Of a DNA stretch of 34,720 nucleotides, positions 15,521 to 22,497 are shown piece after piece (position 1 is the first letter of the stretch; each line of letters starts with the position of its first letter). The notes under the pieces were generated by a model, which was not told where the DNA came from, did no database searches, and was given only the letters and a program-made list of their open reading frames with translations. Origin of the DNA: Lachnospiraceae bacterium (GTDB lineage Bacteria; Bacillota; Clostridia; Lachnospirales; Lachnospiraceae); assembly GCA_017624835.1 (NCBI GenBank), contig JAGAMG010000031.1:1-34720 (forward strand). Reading direction: 5' to 3'. Made by a program: the position numbers and the translations under genes.

Positions 15521-18010
15521 TTATACAGTTTTTTTTGTAGTCACAGTAAAAGGGATTCGATATTCTTCCATCTGTGATGCCTTGATAATCAGGGTTCCTG
15601 CACCGGATTTGCCTTTGGATTTCACATAGGTGCCACCCATACCGCCCTGTAGGGAAATCAGCTTGGGACCAATCAGTTCAATATCCCCTTCTACGGAAAG
15701 CATGACCGGTTCCTGATAAAAGCTTAAGATGTTTTCATGCTCATCCAATGCCTGTATGCGCACCAGTGCTACATCATAGGTGTTACTCTCCTGTAAATTG
15801 GTGTGATCTGCCAAAGCCTTCATGTGTAATGCTTTCATAGGCTCTTTTATCAGCGTTTTCACTACTTTTCCATTCTTAATTGCCTCAAAGCGGTAGGAAG
15901 TGGATTCACCGCCCCAGTCACCTACATACTTAGTATACAGGGTAATGGCATCGGAAAAGTTCATTCGATATAAAAGTAACATCTTCAAAATGGTAAAATA
16001 CACTTTTTTCGGAGCGTTTCCGATACCATATTTTGCTACAACATTTAATGCGTCTGTAATTTCCTTTGCATGGGCAGGCTTAAAATTCTCCTGCTCTGCT
16101 ATCATATTTCCAATAAAATCATCAATGACAATGGGACCGCGCTTCATATTTTTGTAGGGACTGTCCGTTGTCACATATTCCTTGATAAAGTAATCATTCT
16201 TGTACATTCGCACAGAATCCGCATTGGTAAATAACCAGGTGGTTCCACGGTTACAACCGGGATGCTCACCAATATCCATGGAGGAGCTTAGCTCCAGCAC
16301 CGGTGTAGCGTCTTGCTGACAGGCATAGATTGCAGCTGCCATTTTGGAGTTGCGGAACATATCCATAACGCCGTGATAGCAAACATGATCTCCACTGCCA
16401 AAATCCTTGTGGGTATTATAATCAAACATACACCAGCCAAAGCTTCCTGCAATATCCTCTTCCCCCGCAATGGCATCCAATACATTGGCATGCCGAAGAG
16501 CATGCTCCAAACGGTGCTCCTCACAATCAAAGACTTTGGTGGGGAACATATGCCCATTGTATTCACTGACAAGGTATGGCTTTTCCATATTGGAGGTAAT
16601 AGCTTTTTTCTTTTCACAGCCGGGATGTTTGCCATCATGGACAAAGTCATTATAGGTATAAACATCTTCAAAAAGATGGCTTTTCTTTAAAGCCCGTACC
16701 CCTCCTGTCTGACGGTAAGGATCCATTTGGTGTGCCGCTTCATTGGTACGTTTGTAAAACTCATCATCATCGGCAGATTCATTGATGCGTACGCCCCAAA
16801 GGATAATGGAGGTATGATTGCGATATTGTTTTATCATGTCCTTTACATTTTCCACCGCTTGATTTTTCCATTCCTCATTGCCAATATGCTGCCAGCCGGG
16901 AATTTCTGTGAACACCAGCAGTCCTAACTCATCACATTTGTCCAAGAAATAATGGCTTTGAGGATAATGGGAGGTGCGCACTGCATTGACGCCCAATTCC
17001 TTTTTTAGAATCTCAGCATCCAGTTCCTGCATGGACTTTGGCATTGCGTAGCCCACATAAGGATAACATTGATGGCGATTTAAGCCTCTGATTTTCAATT
17101 TTTGTCCATTTAAGTAAAAGCCATCAGTTTTAAATTTGGCATCCCGGAATCCCATGGTTACTGTATAGGTATCTAAAAAGGCTTCTCCCTGGTACAGCTC
17201 AGTTACCAATTCATAGAGATGGGGATGCTCTGTGTCCCATAATTCTACGGTTTGATTGGTAACAAAAGAGAGGTTCAGAGAAGGAATAGCATTTTCCCTA
17301 GAAATCTCTTTTGTAAACTCTTGTAGCACTTCAGCAGCTGGTGTTTTTTGTTCTCTTACAATACTTACAGCCTCTTTTTTTATGAGTCTTTGTTTTATTG
17401 TAAGTGCAGTCCAAGAGGTATTTAATACTTCGCCGCCTAATGTAATCTCAGAACATACCTCTGGTTTTGGGGTGGTATAATTTCCTTTTAAATCCGTATG
17501 TACAAACACATCCTCCAGATATATTGGATTTTTAATATCCAGATAAACATCCCGGTAAATGCCTCCATAGGTCATATAATCAATGACATAACCAAAAGGA
17601 GGAATGTTCAGGCTTTCCCGGCTGTCCACCTTAACTACCAAAATATTTTCAGCATCGTAATTTAGATAATTGCTTAAATCTACGGTATAAGCAGTATAGC
17701 CGCAATGATGTTCTCCTACCTTTTCGCCATTACAGAAAACTTCACTGGCATGGGCAACACCATCCAGAGTTAAAAGAACTTTCTTCCCCTGCCATTCCTT
17801 AGATGCAAAGAGGCTTTTTCGGTAGCCACTTACCATCTGGTATATGGATTCATCAAAATAATGAAAGGGCGTTTCCTTACAGGTATGTGGCAGACGAACC
17901 TGAGTAAGAGCATTTGTCCGGCATTCCGGCATTAATAATTCCTCGGTAAACTGCTCTGTAAAAAGCCACTCATTGTTTAAATAAATTCTGTTTGAGATTT
18001 GTTTCTCCAT
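15521..18010 (-). CDS. Glycoside hydrolase family 2 enzyme, probably a beta-galactosidase-type glycosidase
   Basis: An 829-residue intracellular GH2 enzyme. Sugar-binding jelly-roll (about 10-160), immunoglobulin-like domain (165-295) and TIM barrel (from 297) are in the usual order. Landmarks are IRGLNRHQ (307-314), VNAVRTSHYP (341-350), acid/base Glu411 (GVRINES) and nucleophile Glu483 (LVSEYNG). The region after the nucleophile reads YHGVMDMFRNSK and lacks the Asn-x-Lys motif that binds glucuronate, so a beta-glucuronidase is unlikely. A long C-terminal part (about 600-829) looks like additional beta domains. No signal peptide. The ATG at 18010 has AAAGGA. Being with a MelB-type symporter and alpha-galactosidase, it probably acts on a galactose-containing glycoside, but beta-mannosidase and other GH2 activities are not excluded. 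Confidence 0.88.
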   Translation of the reverse strand: MEKQISNRIYLNNEWLFTEQFTEELLMPECRTNALTQVRLPHTCKETPFHYFDESIYQMVSGYRKSLFASKEWQGKKVLLTLDGVAHASEVFCNGEKVGEHHCGYTAYTVDLSNYLNYDAENILVVKVDSRESLNIPPFGYVIDYMTYGGIYRDVYLDIKNPIYLEDVFVHTDLKGNYTTPKPEVCSEITLGGEVLNTSWTALTIKQRLIKKEAVSIVREQKTPAAEVLQEFTKEISRENAIPSLNLSFVTNQTVELWDTEHPHLYELVTELYQGEAFLDTYTVTMGFRDAKFKTDGFYLNGQKLKIRGLNRHQCYPYVGYAMPKSMQELDAEILKKELGVNAVRTSHYPQSHYFLDKCDELGLLVFTEIPGWQHIGNEEWKNQAVENVKDMIKQYRNHTSIILWGVRINESADDDEFYKRTNEAAHQMDPYRQTGGVRALKKSHLFEDVYTYNDFVHDGKHPGCEKKKAITSNMEKPYLVSEYNGHMFPTKVFDCEEHRLEHALRHANVLDAIAGEEDIAGSFGWCMFDYNTHKDFGSGDHVCYHGVMDMFRNSKMAAAIYACQQDATPVLELSSSMDIGEHPGCNRGTTWLFTNADSVRMYKNDYFIKEYVTTDSPYKNMKRGPIVIDDFIGNMIAEQENFKPAHAKEITDALNVVAKYGIGNAPKKVYFTILKMLLLYRMNFSDAITLYTKYVGDWGGESTSYRFEAIKNGKVVKTLIKEPMKALHMKALADHTNLQESNTYDVALVRIQALDEHENILSFYQEPVMLSVEGDIELIGPKLISLQGGMGGTYVKSKGKSGAGTLIIKASQMEEYRIPFTVTTKKTV

Positions 18011-18059
18011 GATGTAATCCTTTCTCTTTTTTCAAAAATTTGTATTCTTATCAATTCAT

Positions 18060-18620
18060 TTATTTCACGGTAATGCCATCAACCAATATGCCTACAACTT
18101 CTTCCAATGCTTCTGTATAGGTCAGTCCGTTTCTGATAAGGATATCCCGCTGAAAAAATTGCTCCAATGCAGCCTCAAGCATCATCTTTACAAGGGCAAC
18201 AGGAATGGGGCGGATGACACCTTCTTGCATACCCTGCTCCAATAGCTGAATACTGCTTTCCCAGCCTGTTTCCAAACGTTCTTCTACCTTTCGGTAAATT
18301 TGGGGATATTTTTCCTTTAACAGGTAAAGCTGCCGGAAATCAATTTCCTTATAGCCCTCCGGTAAAACCCCCAGAATTTTACGTATTTTTTCCAGAGTAG
18401 ACAAGGAAGTATCCTCTAATACTTGTCTTTCGCTTTCCTTGATGGAATCAAACATATAATCCACCACCGCATAAAAAAGGGTTTCTTTATCGCTGAATAC
18501 GGTATAAATGGTTTTTTTGCTGATGCAAAGCTGTTTGGCAATGTCGTCCATGGTAAATTTCAAGCCTTTTTGATTAAAGACTACTATGGTTCCTTCAATG
18601 ATACTTTCTCGTAATTCCAT
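18060..18620 (-). CDS. TetR/AcrR family transcriptional regulator of the glycosidase operon
   Basis: A 186-residue TetR-family protein. The N-terminal helix-turn-helix is clear: FTMDDIAKQLCISKKTIYTVFSDKETLF (about residues 22-49, positions read by eye). The C-terminal ligand-binding part is helical and has no recognisable ligand signature. It is the first gene of the operon, 49 bases ahead of GH2, with AAGGAG before the ATG at 18620. The promoter just upstream is flanked by two inverted copies of a 40-bp element with TetR-like dyads, so it most likely represses itself and the three downstream genes until a sugar or glycoside inducer binds. TetR control of a GH2/GPH pair recalls GusR (UidR) of Escherichia coli. 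Confidence 0.9.
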   Translation of the reverse strand: MELRESIIEGTIVVFNQKGLKFTMDDIAKQLCISKKTIYTVFSDKETLFYAVVDYMFDSIKESERQVLEDTSLSTLEKIRKILGVLPEGYKEIDFRQLYLLKEKYPQIYRKVEERLETGWESSIQLLEQGMQEGVIRPIPVALVKMMLEAALEQFFQRDILIRNGLTYTEALEEVVGILVDGITVK

Positions 18621-18650
18621 TTCTAATCTCCTTATATGTGGTTTCTATCA

Positions 18651-18751
18651 AAAAAGAGGAAACTCAAATTTGTGTTTTAGTTTCCTTGATTGTAACATGA
18701 AATAAAAGTCACATCAAGAAACTAAATTCACAAAAACAGTTTCCTCTTTTT
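18651..18751. promoter_or_regulatory. Paired inverted operator-like elements flanking the glycosidase-operon promoter
   Basis: A 40-bp element (18651-18690) recurs in inverted orientation at 18713-18751. Both contain AAAAAGAGGAAACT, a divergent 14-base centre, then AGTTTC and TTGAT. Each is itself a dyad, GGAAACT-N14-AGTTTC. The 22 bases between them hold the core promoter spacer. This is the natural binding region for the TetR regulator encoded next. Confidence 0.8.
18689..18717 (-). promoter_or_regulatory. Promoter of the TetR-GH2-symporter-GH36 operon
   Basis: On the minus strand, TTGATG (18712-18717), a 17-base spacer and TACAAT (18689-18694) form a good sigma-A promoter about 69 bases ahead of the tetR start. 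Each hexamer overlaps the inner edge of one operator-like element. Confidence 0.7.
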
Positions 18752-18787
18752 ATGTAAATATACTAAATATCAAGTTTTTTACCGTTA

Positions 18788-18804
18788 CAAATAAGTCTTA
18801 TTTG
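18788..18804. repeat. 17-bp palindrome just after the dehydrogenase gene
   Basis: CAAATAAGTCTTATTTG is a perfect dyad with a one-base centre, two bases after the stop of the upstream dehydrogenase-like gene. A weak stem-loop is possible but no T tract follows, so a terminator role is doubtful. Confidence 0.5.
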
Positions 18805-18806
18805 TT

Positions 18807-19790
18807 TTACAGAATAATAAGCGGATTCTCCACATGATTCATCATATCATGTACTCCCTTTATGCTCTTATATGCCATATCCCGAACTACCTTTTCAGTG
18901 TAAAACGCAGTATGAGGAGAAAGAATCACATTAGGGAAGGAACGTAAAATCGCCATCTGACGGTTTTCAATGACATCCCCCATTCTATTGATATAATAGA
19001 GACCATCCTCATGCTCTAACACATCCAATGCTGCATGACCGATTTTACCGGATTCAATAGCGGCAATCAAATCTTCCGTATCAATTAAGGCACCTCTTGC
19101 AGTATTGATGATAATCACATCCTCCTTCATTTGTGCAAATGCAGAAGCATTTAACATATGGTAATTGTCCGAGGTAGAGGGAGCATGGAGCGTAATAATA
19201 TCACTTTGGGTATAAAGCTCTTCCAAAGGCACATATTCTGCCATAGCAGCACATTCCTCATTAGGATATAAATCATAAGCAAGGATACGACAACCAAAGG
19301 TGGAAAGATGCTTGATAACGGTTTTGCCAATCTGACCGGTTCCGATGACACCTACGGTACAATCGCAGATATCCTTGCCCATTTTCCCCTTCAAGGTATA
19401 ATCCTGCACTCTGGAACGTTCTAAAATATGGCAGATATTGCGGCAGCACATAAGCATCAGCATAATGGCATAATCTGCTACAGTTTCCGGTGCATAGGAA
19501 ACATGGCAAACACCAATGCCCAATTCCTTGGCATGCGCTAAATCAATATGATCCACACCGATGGAGCGAGTGGCAATAAAGCGAATCCCCACCTCATAAA
19601 AACGATCCAGCATATCTGCATTTAAATCACAGGGGGTACAGCTGATGGCATCATAGCCCCTTGCCAATTCTACATTTTCCGGGCTGGGATAGGCAGTGGT
19701 ATAACCATATTCGCAGGAGTATTCCTTGGAATAATAATCAAAGAACTCCTTTTCATCAAATTCTCTCAAAGCATAGGCAAAAATTTTCAT
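18807..19790 (-). CDS. D-isomer-specific 2-hydroxyacid dehydrogenase, D-lactate dehydrogenase/VanH-like
   Basis: A 327-residue NAD-dependent dehydrogenase that reduces 2-keto acids to D-2-hydroxy acids, most likely pyruvate to D-lactate. The NAD-binding motif is GVIGTGQIG (147-155). Catalytic residues are Arg232 (NTARGALID), Glu259 (DVLEHEDG) and His293 (SPHTAFYTE). ATRSIGVDHID (73-83) and the domain layout match D-lactate dehydrogenases and VanH rather than phosphoglycerate dehydrogenase. No D-Ala-D-Lac ligase or VanX-like gene is present here, so vancomycin resistance is not indicated. GGAG lies upstream of the ATG at 19790, and the NUDIX gene is 68 bases upstream on the same strand. Confidence 0.88.
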   Translation of the reverse strand: MKIFAYALREFDEKEFFDYYSKEYSCEYGYTTAYPSPENVELARGYDAISCTPCDLNADMLDRFYEVGIRFIATRSIGVDHIDLAHAKELGIGVCHVSYAPETVADYAIMLMLMCCRNICHILERSRVQDYTLKGKMGKDICDCTVGVIGTGQIGKTVIKHLSTFGCRILAYDLYPNEECAAMAEYVPLEELYTQSDIITLHAPSTSDNYHMLNASAFAQMKEDVIIINTARGALIDTEDLIAAIESGKIGHAALDVLEHEDGLYYINRMGDVIENRQMAILRSFPNVILSPHTAFYTEKVVRDMAYKSIKGVHDMMNHVENPLIIL

Positions 19791-19858
19791 ATCTGATATC
19801 TCCGTTCTTTATTAGCATAACCATCTGTATATAAAACTAATTGTAACTTAAGCAAGTA

Positions 19859-20416
19859 TTAAAAGCTGCCAAATTGTGCAAAGTAAAATGCCGCCATCTG
19901 GGCACGGGAACTGAAGGGTTCCTTTTCCAAAAGTTCACAAACCTCTTCTCTGGTATAAAGCCTGGCTTCAATCTGCTCATTTTCAGAGGAATTGTCACTA
20001 ATCTCCCCTTCCGCTTCTACGAAAGCAATATAGGTAGTGGTATCAGAAATCGCTACTGCTGCATAGGAGGGAGGAAGAATTTTCTTAATATTCTTTACTC
20101 TTAGTCCTGTTTCCTCATATAATTCCCTGACAATACAGTCCTCAATGGTTTCCTTGGGCTCTAACATGCCGGCACAGAGATTGTAAACACTACGGTTCAC
20201 GCCCATGCGAAATTCGTGGAGCAACAACAGCTTGTCATCCATGGTTGCCACAATGGACACCCCGCTTGGAGCACCGCCCACATCCTCAATGGTGCTTAGC
20301 TCCCGTCTGCTGACGATTTCGTATTTCTTTTCACGACCTGCTTTATTCTGATAGGTAATCTCGTAGTTTTTTAGATATTTACCGTCTCTTACCTTTTCAA
20401 ACTTTATAAATTGCAA
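19859..20416 (-). CDS. NUDIX hydrolase, ADP-ribose pyrophosphatase-like
   Basis: A 185-residue NUDIX enzyme that probably cleaves ADP-ribose or a related nucleoside diphosphate sugar. The full Nudix box is present, with G-x5-E-x7-REL-x-EE-x-GL spelled GMLEPKE, seven residues, then RELYEETGL. The preceding VATMDDKLLLLHEFRMGVNRSVYNLCAG segment resembles the ADP-ribose pyrophosphatase subgroup. The start is a TTG at 20416, preceded by AAGGAG at eight bases. No in-frame ATG exists nearby (the only ATG there runs straight into TAG). It follows the RNase E/G gene on the same strand by 41 bases. Confidence 0.9.
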   Translation of the reverse strand: MQFIKFEKVRDGKYLKNYEITYQNKAGREKKYEIVSRRELSTIEDVGGAPSGVSIVATMDDKLLLLHEFRMGVNRSVYNLCAGMLEPKETIEDCIVRELYEETGLRVKNIKKILPPSYAAVAISDTTTYIAFVEAEGEISDNSSENEQIEARLYTREEVCELLEKEPFSSRAQMAAFYFAQFGSF

Positions 20417-20457
20417 TCTACATACTCCTTAACTTCTTACTATTATATTTTAATGTC

Positions 20458-21750
20458 TTAATTAATAAAAAGCTGCTCATGTAAAGGCTTATATTCCTTC
20501 TTACGGGTAATTTCCACCAAGCCCAATGAAGTCATATCAACCACCGCTGTTTTTTGCTTGTCCCTATGCACAAATTTGCGCAAAAGCTCCAAAAGCTCTT
20601 CTTGCTGCTCCTTAGAATTCATATTGATAAAATCTACCACAATAATACCGGATAAATTTCGAAGACGTAGTTGCAGGGCAATTTCCTCAGCGGCTTCACA
20701 GTTGATTTTGTAGATTGCCTCCTGATTACTCTTCTTTGCCTCGTATTTGCCCGAATTTACGTCGATAACGGTTAAAGCCTCTGTAGGCTCGATTACAAGA
20801 TAACCGCCGCTTTTAAGCCACACACGAGGTTCTAGGGCGGTATCTAATTTACTTTCCAAGGCATAAAGCTTTGTCAGCGGAAAACTTTCATCCTCATAGA
20901 GACGAACTGTTTTTTCAGGAAGTTTCTTTACAATATACTCCGAAAGCTCTGTATAAAGTATCTGGCTATCCGTAAGGATTTCCTCATATTCATAGGGATA
21001 TACTAATTGCTGTAAAACTGCTTCAAAATCAGCAGGGGCTTCCTTTAAACAGGAAAAACAGGTTCGGTGACAGGCATTTTTCAACAAACTGACCCAGTCA
21101 GTCGATATTTCTCGAAAACTCTCTGTCCATTCTTCCTCCGATAACTCTCCTGCTTTTGTGCGAATTACCATACCAACAAATAATTTATCTGGGTCAAAGG
21201 GTAATATTTCAGAGGGACAAAGTTCCTTTAACAGGTTTTGTTGCTTTACATAAGCCTTTAACTCTTCTTTTTTCTCCTTAGACAGCTTCCCGGAATATCC
21301 TATCCCCGGCTTTCCTAAACTTATGGCAAATACCTCATTGGATAAGGATATCTGTGCTGTTACCGATGTCTGCTTTGTCTTTTGGGCATCTCTGACAATT
21401 TGGACAAGCAGCTCATCCCCTTCTAAAATCCTTCCGTCCGGAATGCGATTGGTAAGGAATGCACCTTTTGTCTCTTTCATAGGCAAAAAACAGATTTCTC
21501 CCCCGGCAATTTCCACAAAACAGGCATCAATATTCTTCACTACATTTTTTACTTTTCCAAGATAAAGGGCACCTATTTTACTGGCATTTTCAGGAAAAAT
21601 CCTAGCGGCAGTCAACCGTTCCTTTTGAATCAGAAGGGCACACAGGCGGTTTCGTACTTTGGTAAAAAGCAATTTTCCCTTCTGTGTGCTCTGTAATGCC
21701 AAATCATCCTCGGATATTGTCGTTTTCCTTGTATTAATGTTTCGGCTCAA
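20458..21750 (-). CDS. Ribonuclease E/G family protein
   Basis: A 430-residue endoribonuclease of the RNase E/G family, which cuts single-stranded RNA in mRNA decay and rRNA/tRNA maturation. An S1-type RNA-binding segment (about 58-135) begins with GALYLGKVKNVVKNIDACFVE. The DNase I-like catalytic core has Asp330 (LTVIDVNSGK) and Asp373 (IIVVDFINM), the two metal-binding aspartates of the family, and GLVEITRKK near 410-418. The chain ends ten residues or so later and lacks the CPxC zinc-link and small domain of E. coli RNase E/G, so tetramer assembly must differ. The start is TTG at 21750 with GGAGAG eight bases ahead, and a stop codon lies five codons upstream. It follows the radical SAM and DUF2344 genes, its usual partners in Clostridia. 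Confidence 0.9.
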   Translation of the reverse strand: MSRNINTRKTTISEDDLALQSTQKGKLLFTKVRNRLCALLIQKERLTAARIFPENASKIGALYLGKVKNVVKNIDACFVEIAGGEICFLPMKETKGAFLTNRIPDGRILEGDELLVQIVRDAQKTKQTSVTAQISLSNEVFAISLGKPGIGYSGKLSKEKKEELKAYVKQQNLLKELCPSEILPFDPDKLFVGMVIRTKAGELSEEEWTESFREISTDWVSLLKNACHRTCFSCLKEAPADFEAVLQQLVYPYEYEEILTDSQILYTELSEYIVKKLPEKTVRLYEDESFPLTKLYALESKLDTALEPRVWLKSGGYLVIEPTEALTVIDVNSGKYEAKKSNQEAIYKINCEAAEEIALQLRLRNLSGIIVVDFINMNSKEQQEELLELLRKFVHRDKQKTAVVDMTSLGLVEITRKKEYKPLHEQLFIN

Positions 21751-21773
21751 TTTATATACTCTCCATTAAATTC

Positions 21774-22463
21774 TTACACCCCATCCAAAGGCACAAGCTT
21801 ACGTTCCTCTTCTGTGCCAATATTTGTAAAGGTATCCTCTCTGGTTACCAACAGCGCATTTTCCTGCAATACTTCTCCGTGCTCGGCAAGCAAAGCTTCA
21901 ATAATCTGTACAGGCTTAATATTTCCTGCACTGGAAGCATCCACAAGCATGGAAAAAGCATTATTCAGCCATTGCAGCTCATAGATACCTTCTTTTAAAT
22001 TTATCTCTCTGGTTCCCTTTTTGGTTTCCTTGGTATACAAAATCTCTTCCTTAGCAAGAAAAGCAGGTAAAGCCGCTGCAATATCAAGTTTCGGCTCTCT
22101 GCCCTCCCTAAATCGTACCGTATAGGATGCTGCAGCCACACTTGCCATGGCATTTCCGGCGGTATCCGGTAACACAATCACAGAGGTCACCTCAATTCCG
22201 GGAGCATTTACTGCATTTAAACGATTCTTAACATCCTCACAGGAGGTCAGGGAATTTACCTCGATATCCATATATTCTCCATTGCTCTCTAAGCCCACAC
22301 TTAAGGGAGAAGCAAAGGACATAATCTGATGAGGACTAAAGCCTGTGGAGTATGCCACGTCTATTTCGGCACGGCGAATTGCCTTCTGGAAATAACGCAT
22401 TACATCCAGATGCCCGATAAAACGGATGGGTCCGTATTTTCTAAATTTAATTCGCAATCTCAT
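21774..22463 (-). CDS. DUF2344 protein, radical SAM-associated (TIGR03936 type)
   Basis: A 229-residue protein of unknown molecular function. The N-terminus has the family block FRKYGPIRFIGHLDVMRYFQ (7-26), then YSTGFSPHQIMSFASPLSVG (38-57). The family is found directly next to, or fused with, the B12-binding radical SAM protein encoded upstream here, which implies a shared pathway. The gap to the radical SAM gene is 34 bases and to RNase E/G 23 bases, all on one strand. The ATG at 22463 has AAAGGA. No catalytic residues are known to me. A substrate- or RNA-binding role for the partner enzyme is a reasonable guess only. Confidence 0.88.
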   Translation of the reverse strand: MRLRIKFRKYGPIRFIGHLDVMRYFQKAIRRAEIDVAYSTGFSPHQIMSFASPLSVGLESNGEYMDIEVNSLTSCEDVKNRLNAVNAPGIEVTSVIVLPDTAGNAMASVAAASYTVRFREGREPKLDIAAALPAFLAKEEILYTKETKKGTREINLKEGIYELQWLNNAFSMLVDASSAGNIKPVQIIEALLAEHGEVLQENALLVTREDTFTNIGTEEERKLVPLDGV

Positions 22464-22497
22464 GGTTAATTCCTTTCTAATCTAAAAATGCCATGCG

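Noticed and set aside
15521-18010. Beta-glucuronidase call for the GH2 enzyme, suggested by the TetR/GPH context
   Set aside because: The region where glucuronidases carry Asn-x-Lys reads YHGVMDMFRNSK here, so glucuronate recognition is not supported.
18788-18804. Terminator of the dehydrogenase gene
   Set aside because: The dyad has a one-base centre and no T tract follows, so it cannot form a normal intrinsic terminator.
18807-19790. Possible vancomycin-resistance vanH
   Set aside because: No VanA-type ligase, VanX or VanRS genes lie nearby. The family also contains ordinary fermentative D-lactate dehydrogenases.
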